Below, in pieces: positions 41,540-49,425 of a stretch of 64,000 nt of DNA. Under the pieces are notes generated by a model. That model saw only the letters and a program-made list of their open reading frames with translations. It was not told where the DNA came from and made no database searches. Made by a program: the position numbers and the translations under genes. The stretch is from Pseudomonas sp. ZH-FAD (GTDB lineage: Bacteria; Pseudomonadota; Gammaproteobacteria; Pseudomonadales; Pseudomonadaceae), in contig NZ_PGLR01000027.1 of the NCBI RefSeq assembly GCF_002803095.1, positions 1 to 64,000 of the forward strand. The letters run 5' to 3'. Within the stretch, counting starts at the first letter, position 1. The number at the start of each line of letters is the position of its first letter.

Positions 41540-42142
41540 TCAGCTACCGTTGGTCTCGCGCCACAGCCAGGCCAGATAGAGCAGGGCGGGTTGCTGGGCA
41601 TGCAGCACAAGCGGGCCGGGCAGGCTTTCCAGCAGCAACCCCTGGCCGATTTCCAGCGAGCGCATTTCACCATCCGCCAGCCGGCATTCCACGGCCGCGC
41701 CAGCCTGACACCAGAGCAGCATCACCTCGGCATCGTTCTCCACCTCCTGCTGCCCATGCAGCGGTAGCGGGACGAGGCGATGGCGCCAGGCGCCGCGGCG
41801 AGTCATCAGATTGAGGTCGCCGACCGGGCCGTCCACCAGCGCCGCGGTGATCGCCTCCTCGCCAGCAAACGCCGCCACCGCGCCGCCGGCGTGCAGCTCC
41901 TCGATCCATCCGTCGCCACGCTGCAGGCGCAACCCCGCGCCACTCAGAAGCGCCAGGCTGCGATCGACGCCGGCGAAGGTCGAGAACGGGCCCGCCGCGC
42001 CGACCCGCGCGCTGCTGATGCGCCAGGCGAAATCCTCCAGCCCGGCGCCCGTCGGCGCGATGGCCAGTTCCAGGGTTTCGCCGCCGCCGTTCTTCCAGGG
42101 CATGACGCGAGCGGTGGCGAGGTCGAGCAGGGTGCAGGGCAT
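41540..42142 (-). CDS. hutD: HutD family protein
   Basis: A 200-residue double-barrel beta protein of the HutD family. The hallmark VMPWKNGGGETLELAIAP opens the protein, and WRISSARVGAAGPFSTFAG and the LMTRRGAWRHRL region follow. HutD has no known catalytic activity; in P. fluorescens it is proposed to moderate hut expression, possibly by binding urocanate or formylglutamate-type compounds. It is divergent from hutI, with a HutC-type palindrome 12 bp before its start codon. The ribosome binding site GGAGAAAG supports the ATG at 42142. Confidence 0.9.
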   Translation of the reverse strand: MPCTLLDLATARVMPWKNGGGETLELAIAPTGAGLEDFAWRISSARVGAAGPFSTFAGVDRSLALLSGAGLRLQRGDGWIEELHAGGAVAAFAGEEAITAALVDGPVGDLNLMTRRGAWRHRLVPLPLHGQQEVENDAEVMLLWCQAGAAVECRLADGEMRSLEIGQGLLLESLPGPLVLHAQQPALLYLAWLWRETNGS

Positions 42143-42153
42143 GCTTTCTCCAA

Positions 42154-42165
42154 ATGTATATACAT
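42154..42165 (-). promoter_or_regulatory. HutC operator at hutD
   Basis: ATGTATATACAT is a perfect 12-bp palindrome holding the TGTA-N2-TACA core of Pseudomonas HutC sites. It lies 12-23 bases upstream of the hutD start codon, overlapping the ribosome binding region. Confidence 0.75.
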
Positions 42166-42338
42166 AATCGTGAAGCGACGAATGGCAGCTATCAATGGCG
42201 CTGGCGCGCAGTCTCTATCTGCCAGACTTAGCGGCTCTATATCAGGTGCTTCGCCCGTCAAGTGGGCAGCGCTCGCCGCCGGATGACCACCTGGTCAGAC
42301 GAGCCTGCATGGCTTGACGGCCGATCGAACCACTCATA

Positions 42339-42350
42339 TTGTATATACAA
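42339..42350 (+). promoter_or_regulatory. HutC operator at hutI
   Basis: TTGTATATACAA is a perfect palindrome with the same TGTA-TA-TACA core, 20 bases upstream of the hutI start codon. The two operators are 173 bp apart and divergent, so HutC probably represses both directions until urocanate appears. Confidence 0.8.
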
Positions 42351-42369
42351 AACAAGCAGGGAGAATCCC

Positions 42370-43587
42370 ATGCCGACGCAATCAACTTCGAAACAGCTGT
42401 GGCGCGATGTGCAGGTCTTCGATGGCCTGGTGCAGCTGAGCGAGGCGATGACCGTGCTGGTCGAGGACGGGCGCATCGCCGGTCTGTGGCCGGCGCGCGA
42501 GTTCAACGAGGCGCGTGCCGAGGGCGCCGCCTGCGCCGGCCGCGGCGGAGTGATGACCCCCGGCCTGGTCGACTGCCACACCCATCTCGTCTACGCCGGA
42601 AACCGCGCCGGCGAGTTCGAGCAGCGCCTGGAAGGCGTCAGCTACGAAGAGATCGCCCGCGCCGGTGGCGGCATCCTCAGCAGCGTGCGCGCCACTCGCG
42701 TGGCCAGCGAGGACGAACTGATCGCCGCCAGCCTGCCGCGCCTCGACGCGCTGCTGGCCGATGGCGTGACCACGGTGGAGATCAAGTCCGGTTACGGCCT
42801 GACCGTCGCCGATGAGCTGAAGATGCTGCGCGTAGCCCGCCGCCTCGGCCAGCTGCGCCCGGTGCGGGTGCTCACCACGCTGCTCGGCGCCCACGCGCTG
42901 CCGCCGGAATACGCCGGCCGCGCCGACGACTACGTGAGCCTGGTCTGCGACGAGATGATTCCGGCCGCCGCAGCCGAAGGCCTGGCCGATGCGGTGGACG
43001 TGTTCTGCGAAGGCATCGGCTTCTCCCCGGCACAGTGCGAGCGCATCTATCAGGCTGCTCAGGCTCATGGCCTGGCGATCAAGGCGCATGTCGAGCAGCT
43101 GTCCAATCTGGGCGGCAGCGCCCTGGCCGCGCGTTACGGTGCGCTGTCGGCCGACCATATCGAATACCTCGACGAGGCCGGCGTGTGCGCCATGGCCGAA
43201 GCCGGCACCGTTGCCGTGCTGCTGCCCGGCGCCTTCCACGTGCTGCGCGAAACCCAGCTGCCGCCAATCGAACTGCTGCGCCAATACGGCGTACCGATGG
43301 CCGTGGCCAGCGACGCCAACCCCGGCACCTCGCCGATCTGCATGCCCACGCTGATGGCCAACCTGGCCTGCACCCTGTTCCGGCTGACCCCGCGCGAAGC
43401 GCTGAGCGGCATGACCGCCCAGGCCGCCCGCGCTCTAGGCCGCCTCGACCTGGGGCGGATCGAGGTCGGCGCGCCTGCCGACCTGTGCCTGTGGGACATC
43501 CAGCAACCGGCCGAACTGGCCTATGCGGTGCAGGCCGGGCGCCTGCGCCAGCGCGTTTTCAATGGAGAAGTGGTTTATGCACGCTGA
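42370..43587 (+). CDS. hutI: Imidazolonepropionase
   Basis: A 405-residue amidohydrolase that opens imidazolone propionate to formiminoglutamate. Metal ligands appear in TPGLVDCHTHLVYAGNRAGEF (H-x-H), with the later histidines in IKAHVEQLSN, LSADHIEYL and the aspartate in VASDANPGTSPICMPTLMANL. The ATG at 42370 is chosen for its GGGAG-type site and family start; a longer in-frame extension is unlikely. Its 3' end overlaps hutG by 11 bases. Confidence 0.95.
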   Translation: MPTQSTSKQLWRDVQVFDGLVQLSEAMTVLVEDGRIAGLWPAREFNEARAEGAACAGRGGVMTPGLVDCHTHLVYAGNRAGEFEQRLEGVSYEEIARAGGGILSSVRATRVASEDELIAASLPRLDALLADGVTTVEIKSGYGLTVADELKMLRVARRLGQLRPVRVLTTLLGAHALPPEYAGRADDYVSLVCDEMIPAAAAEGLADAVDVFCEGIGFSPAQCERIYQAAQAHGLAIKAHVEQLSNLGGSALAARYGALSADHIEYLDEAGVCAMAEAGTVAVLLPGAFHVLRETQLPPIELLRQYGVPMAVASDANPGTSPICMPTLMANLACTLFRLTPREALSGMTAQAARALGRLDLGRIEVGAPADLCLWDIQQPAELAYAVQAGRLRQRVFNGEVVYAR

Positions 43588-44512
43588 CCGTCATTGCATG
43601 AGCGCCTGGACCGGCCGCACCGATCCCGAAACCGACAGCGCGCGCTGGCACCAGCGCATCCGCTCGCTCAGCGAAGCCAGCGAGCCGGGCCTGGCCCTGC
43701 TCGGCTTCGCCTGCGACGAGGGTGTGCGCCGCAACCATGGCCGTGTCGGCGCCGCCGGCGCGCCGTCGAGCGTGCGCAAGGCGCTGGCCAACCTTGCCTG
43801 GCATCGCCAGGCGCCGGCCTATGACGCCGGTGACGTCACCTGCGAGGACGGCGACCTGGAAGCGGCGCAGGCCCGCCTCGGTCGCAACGTCTGTGCGCTG
43901 CTGGATGCCGGCCACCTGCCGCTGGTAATCGGCGGCGGCCACGAGGTGGCCTTCGGCAGCTGGTCCGGTCTGGCCGAACACCTGTCCGGTAACCACGCCC
44001 CGAAGATTGGCATCGTCAACTTCGACGCCCATTTCGATCTGCGCGACCCGGCCCATGTGCATTCCTCCGGCACCCCCTTCGCGCAGATCGCCGAGCAGTG
44101 CGCCGCGCGCGGCTGGCCGTTCCGCTACGCCTGCCTGGGCGTCAGCCGCGCCAGCAACACCCGCGCGCTGTTTTCTCGCGCCGCCGAGCTGAACGTGCTG
44201 GTACGCGAGGATCACGAAATTCGCGAGTCGACTCTCGATGCTATCGGCACAGAGCTGGACGCCTTCGCCGCCGAGTGCGACGCGCTCTACCTGACCATCG
44301 ACATCGACGTGCTGCCGGCCTGCGAGGCTCCCGGCGTCAGCGCCCCGGCCGCGCGCGGGGTACGCCTGGAGCTGCTCGAACCGCTGATCGAACGACTCAA
44401 GGCCAGCGGCAAGCTGCGCCTGGCCGACCTGGCCGAGATCAACCCGCAATACGACATCGACAACCGCACCGCCAAGGTGGCGGCGCGGCTGATTCATCTG
44501 CTCAGCCTCTGA
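43577..44512 (+). CDS. hutG: Formimidoylglutamase (arginase-family HutG)
   Basis: A 311-residue ureohydrolase-fold enzyme that cleaves formiminoglutamate to glutamate and formamide. The manganese ligands are visible in VIGGGHEVAFGSW, NFDAHFDLRDPAHVHSSGTP and LTIDIDVLPACEAPGVSAPA. This is the arginase-type, four-step route enzyme, unlike the N-formylglutamate amidohydrolase that many Pseudomonas use after HutF; no hutF is in this locus. The ATG at 43577 overlaps the hutI end; MSAW at 43598 is an alternative start. It continues the operon toward hutU. Confidence 0.9.
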   Translation: MHADRHCMSAWTGRTDPETDSARWHQRIRSLSEASEPGLALLGFACDEGVRRNHGRVGAAGAPSSVRKALANLAWHRQAPAYDAGDVTCEDGDLEAAQARLGRNVCALLDAGHLPLVIGGGHEVAFGSWSGLAEHLSGNHAPKIGIVNFDAHFDLRDPAHVHSSGTPFAQIAEQCAARGWPFRYACLGVSRASNTRALFSRAAELNVLVREDHEIRESTLDAIGTELDAFAAECDALYLTIDIDVLPACEAPGVSAPAARGVRLELLEPLIERLKASGKLRLADLAEINPQYDIDNRTAKVAARLIHLLSL

Positions 44513-44538
44513 GCGCCGAACAACAAGAGGAACCTGCT

Positions 44539-46200
44539 GTGACCACCAAGTACCGCGACATCGAAATCCGCGCTCCGCGCGGCAACACGCTCACCGCCAA
44601 GAGCTGGCTGACCGAAGCGCCGCTGCGCATGCTGATGAACAACCTCGACCCGGACGTGGCCGAGAACCCCAAGGAACTGGTGGTGTACGGCGGCATCGGC
44701 CGCGCCGCGCGCAACTGGGAGTGCTTTGATGCGATCGTCGAGACCCTCAAGGAGCTGAACGACGACGAGACCCTGCTGGTGCAGTCCGGCAAGCCGGTCG
44801 GCGTGTTCAAGACCCACAGCAACGCCCCGCGCGTGCTGATCGCCAACTCCAACCTGGTGCCGCACTGGGCGAGCTGGGAGCACTTCAACGAGCTGGATGC
44901 CAAGGGCCTGGCCATGTACGGCCAGATGACCGCCGGCAGCTGGATCTACATCGGCAGCCAGGGCATCGTCCAGGGCACCTATGAAACCTTCGTCGAAGCC
45001 GGTCGCCAGCACTACGGCGGCAACCTCAAGGGCCGCTGGGTGCTGACCGCCGGCCTCGGTGGCATGGGCGGCGCCCAGCCGCTGGCCGCTACCCTGGCCG
45101 GCGCCTGCTCGCTGAACATCGAATGCCAGCAGAGCAGCATCGATTTCCGCCTGCGCAGCCGTTACGTCGACGAGCAGGCCACTGATCTGGACGACGCCCT
45201 GGCGCGCATCGCCAAGTACACCGCTGAAGGCAAGGCCATCTCCGTCGCCCTGCTGGGAAACGCTGCCGAGATCCTGCCGGAACTGGTACGCCGTGGCGTG
45301 CGCCCGGACATGGTCACCGACCAGACCAGCGCCCACGACCCGCTCAACGGCTACCTGCCGATCGGCTGGAGCTGGGCCGAATACAAGGATCGTGCAGCCA
45401 CCGATCCGGCGGGCGTGGTCAAGGCCGCCAAGCAGTCCATGGCCGTGCACGTCAAAGCCATGCTCGACTTCCAGAAGATGGGCGTGCCGACCTTCGACTA
45501 TGGCAACAACATCCGCCAGATGGCGAAAGAGGAGGGCGTGGCCAACGCCTTCGACTTCCCCGGCTTCGTCCCGGCCTATATCCGCCCGCTGTTCTGTCGC
45601 GGCATCGGCCCGTTCCGCTGGGCGGCGCTGTCCGGCAACCCCGAGGACATCTACAAGACTGACGCCAAGGTCAAGGAACTGATCCCGGACGACGCTCACC
45701 TGCATCGCTGGCTGGACATGGCCCGCGAGCGCATCAGCTTCCAGGGCCTGCCGGCGCGTATCTGCTGGGTCGGTCTGGGCCTGCGTGCCAAGCTCGGCCT
45801 GGCCTTTAACGAGATGGTGCGTTCGGGTGAACTGAGCGCGCCTATCGTGATCGGTCGCGACCACCTGGACAGCGGCTCGGTGTCCAGCCCCAACCGCGAG
45901 ACCGAGGCGATGCAGGACGGCTCCGACGCCGTGTCCGACTGGCCGCTGCTCAACGCCCTGCTCAATACCGCCAGCGGCGCGACCTGGGTGTCCTTGCACC
46001 ATGGCGGCGGCGTAGGCATGGGCTTCTCCCAGCATTCGGGCATGGTCATCGTCTGCGATGGCACCGATGAAGCCGCCGCGCGCATTGCCCGGGTGCTGAC
46101 CAACGATCCGGGCACCGGCGTGATGCGTCATGCCGACGCCGGCTACCAGATCGCCATCGACTGCGCCAAGGAACAGGGCCTGAAGCTGCCGATGATCTGA
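44539..46200 (+). CDS. hutU: Urocanate hydratase
   Basis: A 553-residue NAD-dependent enzyme that converts urocanate to imidazolone propionate. Hallmarks include NNLDPDVAENPKELVVYGGIG near the start, TAGLGGMGGAQPLAATLAGA for NAD binding, and GNNIRQMAKEEG and YIRPLFCRGIGPFRW around the conserved cysteine. The GTG at 44539 is preceded by AAGAGGAA and gives the normal length. Twenty-six bases separate it from hutG. An 89-bp gap with a GCCGCGG-type hairpin precedes the transporter gene. Confidence 0.96.
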   Translation: MTTKYRDIEIRAPRGNTLTAKSWLTEAPLRMLMNNLDPDVAENPKELVVYGGIGRAARNWECFDAIVETLKELNDDETLLVQSGKPVGVFKTHSNAPRVLIANSNLVPHWASWEHFNELDAKGLAMYGQMTAGSWIYIGSQGIVQGTYETFVEAGRQHYGGNLKGRWVLTAGLGGMGGAQPLAATLAGACSLNIECQQSSIDFRLRSRYVDEQATDLDDALARIAKYTAEGKAISVALLGNAAEILPELVRRGVRPDMVTDQTSAHDPLNGYLPIGWSWAEYKDRAATDPAGVVKAAKQSMAVHVKAMLDFQKMGVPTFDYGNNIRQMAKEEGVANAFDFPGFVPAYIRPLFCRGIGPFRWAALSGNPEDIYKTDAKVKELIPDDAHLHRWLDMARERISFQGLPARICWVGLGLRAKLGLAFNEMVRSGELSAPIVIGRDHLDSGSVSSPNRETEAMQDGSDAVSDWPLLNALLNTASGATWVSLHHGGGVGMGFSQHSGMVIVCDGTDEAAARIARVLTNDPGTGVMRHADAGYQIAIDCAKEQGLKLPMI

Positions 46201-46289
46201 GCATCGAGCGCAACGCCGGTGCCGCGGGCGGCAGAGGTCCGCGGCACCGGCAGCTTTCTTAACGCTGTTCCCAACAAAGGCAGGCAACA

Positions 46290-47885
46290 ATGAATACAAG
46301 TAGCCGCAAGCGCCTGAACGTGGGGGTGTTCGTCCCCGCCTTCACCATCATTCTTCTCGCGGTCGTCCTGGGGCTGGTCGACAACGAGGCTCTGGTCAAG
46401 GTGGCCAAGGGCATCTTCTACTTCTCTCTGGTCGATTTCGCCTGGCTCTATCAGCTGTTGGCCATTTCGGCACTGGCGGTCACCGTCTACATCTTCTTCT
46501 CCAAGGCCGGCGACATTCGTCTGGGCGGGGCGCATGCCAAACCGGCGTTTTCCATGGCCACCACCTTCGCCATGGCGCTGACCGGCGGCATCGCCACCGG
46601 CGTGGTGACCTACTCGGTCAACGAGCCGATCATCTACCTGGGCAACGTCTACGGCGAGATCGGCAACCAGTCCTTCGCCCCCGGCAGTGCCGAGGCGGCG
46701 ATCTTCGCCCTGGCGCGCTGCTTCCATAACTGGAGCTTCATTCCCTACGCCATGTATTCGGTGGTCGGCCTGATGATCGGCTACATGCACTACAACCGCC
46801 GCCAGGCGTTCTCCATCGCCTCGACCCTGATTCCGGTGATCGGCCGTCACGAACAGCGGCCGCTGGTGCGCTCGCTGGTCAACGTGGTGGCGGTACTGGC
46901 CATCGCCCTCGGCCTGGCCTCGTCGCTCGGCGCCGGCCTGGCGCTGATCAGCTCGGGCATCGAATCGCAGTACGGCATCCGCCCGACGCCGCTGACCTGG
47001 CTGCTGCTGACCTTGGTGATCGCGGCGATCTTCATCGCCTCGGCGCTGTCGGGGCTCAAGCGCGGCATTCGCGTGCTGTCGTCGATCAATGCCTACATCT
47101 TCTACGCCTTCGTGATCATCCTGCTGGTGGTCGGGCCGATCAGCTACATCCTCAGCCTGTCGACCACCTCCTTGGGCTACTGGCTGAACAACTTCTTCCT
47201 CTGGTCGTTCGACACCAAGGAGTCTGGCGGCGAGGCGCTGGTGACCTGGTGGACCATGTACGACTGGTCGATCTGGATCGCCTACGCGCCGCTGATGGGG
47301 CTGTTCCTCGCCCGCATCTCCTACGGCCGCACCCTGCGTGAGTTCCTGGTGATCAACTGGATCCTGCCGTCGCTGTTCGGCATCGTCTGGTTTGCCATCT
47401 GGGGCAGCTCGGCGATCAAATGGCAGCTCGACGGCACCCTCGACCTGGTGCGCATCGTCAGCGAGAGCGGTGCGGTGGCGGGGCTCTGGGGCTTCCTCCA
47501 GCACCTGCCGCTGGCGGTGATCCTGGTACCGCTGGCGATCTTCACCCTGATCATTTCCTTCGCCACTGCGGCCGACTCGATGACCTCCACCATCGCCTCG
47601 ATCTGCACCCACGACATCCGCGCGGACGAGGAATCGCCGAAGCGGCAGAAGGTGATCTGGGGCCTGTCGATCGGTGCCATCGCCTTCATCATGGTCGCCT
47701 ACGGCGGCGGCGCGCAGGGCGTCGAGGGCATCAAGTACCTGGCCGCGGCTGGTGGTTTCAGCGTGCTGTTCCTGTTCATCCTGATCGTCGCCGCGGCAGC
47801 GCGGGTGTTTATCTTCAAGCGTCACGAGCCGAACGGCGAACGAGTCGACGAGCCGGCGCCGCTGGCGGGAGTGGTCAATGAATAG
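46290..47885 (+). CDS. BCCT family betaine transporter within the hut operon
   Basis: A 531-residue secondary transporter with twelve helices of the betaine/choline/carnitine family. The family signature lies at residues 320-345: WWTMYDWSIWIAYAPLMGLF then ARISYGRT. Canonical members have the form W-A-W-W-I-(S/A)-W here; this one reads W-S-I-W-I-A-Y, so the Trp box for the quaternary ammonium group is altered. No long osmosensing tails are present, which suits a nutrient carrier rather than an osmoprotectant carrier. Its stop overlaps the next gene (MIO-less lyase) by eight bases. The location suggests import of a histidine-derived betaine; histidine or urocanate uptake is the alternative. Confidence 0.85.
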   Translation: MNTSSRKRLNVGVFVPAFTIILLAVVLGLVDNEALVKVAKGIFYFSLVDFAWLYQLLAISALAVTVYIFFSKAGDIRLGGAHAKPAFSMATTFAMALTGGIATGVVTYSVNEPIIYLGNVYGEIGNQSFAPGSAEAAIFALARCFHNWSFIPYAMYSVVGLMIGYMHYNRRQAFSIASTLIPVIGRHEQRPLVRSLVNVVAVLAIALGLASSLGAGLALISSGIESQYGIRPTPLTWLLLTLVIAAIFIASALSGLKRGIRVLSSINAYIFYAFVIILLVVGPISYILSLSTTSLGYWLNNFFLWSFDTKESGGEALVTWWTMYDWSIWIAYAPLMGLFLARISYGRTLREFLVINWILPSLFGIVWFAIWGSSAIKWQLDGTLDLVRIVSESGAVAGLWGFLQHLPLAVILVPLAIFTLIISFATAADSMTSTIASICTHDIRADEESPKRQKVIWGLSIGAIAFIMVAYGGGAQGVEGIKYLAAAGGFSVLFLFILIVAAAARVFIFKRHEPNGERVDEPAPLAGVVNE

Positions 47886-49413
47886 TCAGGCAGAGATCCT
47901 CATCGGCGACGGCGCGGCCGACTGGCAGCAGGTGGTGGCCGTGGCCCGCCAGCGCCAGCCGCTGCGCCTGTCCGATAGTGCCTGGGCGCGTATCGACGAG
48001 GCGCGCGCGGCGGTCCTGGCCATGGCCGGTTCCGGCAAGGCCCATTACGGCATCAATACCGGGCTCGGCGCGCTATGCAACGTGGTGTTGGCGGTTGACG
48101 AGCTGCAGCGCCTGTCGCGCCATACCCTGATGAGCCACGCCTGTGGCATCGGCGAGCCGCTGCGCGCCGAGCAAGTGCGGGCGATCATGTGCTGTGCGGT
48201 GGTCAACTACAGCCATGGCCATTCGGGCATCAGCCGTCAGGTGGTGGAGGGGCTGCTGCAGATGCTCAACCACGATCTGGTGCCGGTGGTACCGGCGCAG
48301 GGCTCGGTCGGCTATCTCGCGCACATGGCGCATATCGGCCTGGCCCTGCTCGGTGTCGGCGAGGTGGATCTGGCCGGCCGTCGCGTCGACGCCGGCGAGG
48401 CACTGCAGGCCATCGGCCTGGCGCCGCTGACGCTGGGGCCCAAGGACGGCCTGAGCCTGGTCAACGGCACCCCGGCGATGACCGGACTGGCCTGCCTGGC
48501 CCTGGCCGACGCCTATGCTCTGGCGGACTGGGCCGATATCGTCGCGGCGATGAGTTTCGAGGCGCTTGGCTGCCAGCTCGATGCCATCGACCCGGCCGCG
48601 ATCCAGCGCAAGGCACATGTCGGCATGCAGCGCAGCGCCGCCAATCTGCGCTGTCTGCTGGACGGCAGCCGGGTGCTCGAGCTCACTCAGGGCGAGCGCC
48701 TGCAGGATGCTTTGAGCCTGCGTTCGATTCCCCAGGTGCACGGCGCCTGCCGCGACCAGTTGCGGCATGCCGCGCAGCAGGTGGGTGACGAGCTCAACTC
48801 GGCCACCGACAACCCGCTGGTGGTGCGCCATGGCGAGGGCCACCGGATCATCTCCCAGGCCAACCCCCACGGCGAATCGGTGGCGATGGCCTGCGACCTG
48901 CTGGCCATCGCCGTGTGCGAGTGGAGCAGCATCGCCGAGCGCCGCATCTTCCGCCTGGTGACGCCGCAGGCCAACAGTCTGCCGCCGTTCCTCACCGCCG
49001 AGGGTGGGGTCAAGTCGGGGAAGATGATCGCCCAGTACAGCGCCGCCTCGCTGGTGGCGGACAACAAGCGCCTGGCGCTGCCGGCGGTGACCGACAACTT
49101 CCTCACCTCGGGCCTGCAGGAGGATCACCTGAGCCTGGGCGAGAGCGCTGCGCTGAAGCTGGACAAGGCGCTCGACAATGCCTTCCAGGTGCTCGCCATC
49201 GAATACCTGCTGGCCGCTCAGGCCTTCGATTTCATCGCCGCCCGGCCTTTCGGCGCCGGCACCGGACGCGCCTGGCAGAAACTGCGCGAACGGATCGCCC
49301 ACTACACCGAAGAACACCCGCTGCACCTGGATATCCGCGCCAGCTACCAGCTGCTGCGCGACCCCCGTACCCTGGCCGAGCTGCGCGAGCAGCTGGCCCC
49401 CATCGACTGTTGA
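47878..49413 (+). CDS. HutH-like aromatic ammonia-lyase paralogue lacking the MIO triad
   Basis: A 511-residue member of the histidase/phenylalanine ammonia-lyase fold, paralogous to hutH directly downstream. The cofactor-forming Ala-Ser-Gly is missing: after GSVG (142-145) it reads YLAHMAHIGLALLG where HutH reads ASGDLAPLAHMSLVLLG, a net loss of three residues. The residue equal to histidase Tyr280 is Leu279, and Phe329 is Pro330. Other active-site positions are kept: Tyr57, His87, Asn196, Arg282 and Glu415. It therefore cannot make MIO by the known chemistry, yet looks under selection rather than decayed. Ergothionase, a trimethylamine lyase of similar length, is as I recall a MIO-free relative. 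A hercynine or ergothioneine trimethylamine-lyase role is my inference. Confidence 0.7.
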   Translation: MNSQAEILIGDGAADWQQVVAVARQRQPLRLSDSAWARIDEARAAVLAMAGSGKAHYGINTGLGALCNVVLAVDELQRLSRHTLMSHACGIGEPLRAEQVRAIMCCAVVNYSHGHSGISRQVVEGLLQMLNHDLVPVVPAQGSVGYLAHMAHIGLALLGVGEVDLAGRRVDAGEALQAIGLAPLTLGPKDGLSLVNGTPAMTGLACLALADAYALADWADIVAAMSFEALGCQLDAIDPAAIQRKAHVGMQRSAANLRCLLDGSRVLELTQGERLQDALSLRSIPQVHGACRDQLRHAAQQVGDELNSATDNPLVVRHGEGHRIISQANPHGESVAMACDLLAIAVCEWSSIAERRIFRLVTPQANSLPPFLTAEGGVKSGKMIAQYSAASLVADNKRLALPAVTDNFLTSGLQEDHLSLGESAALKLDKALDNAFQVLAIEYLLAAQAFDFIAARPFGAGTGRAWQKLRERIAHYTEEHPLHLDIRASYQLLRDPRTLAELREQLAPIDC

Positions 49414-49425
49414 GGTAGTAGAGTC

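Noticed and set aside
41473..41545. Possible Pho box before the Na/Pi symporter gene
   Set aside because: Only a single GGTCATC-like half-site is present; no second half at the right distance.
42166..42338. Possible sigma-54 promoter before hutI (GG and GC pair near 42290)
   Set aside because: The spacing between the GG and GC is 12 instead of the required 10 bases.
47878..49413. Calling the first HutH-like gene a second functional histidase
   Set aside because: It lacks the Ala-Ser-Gly triad needed to form MIO and the Tyr280 equivalent, so classical histidase activity is not expected.
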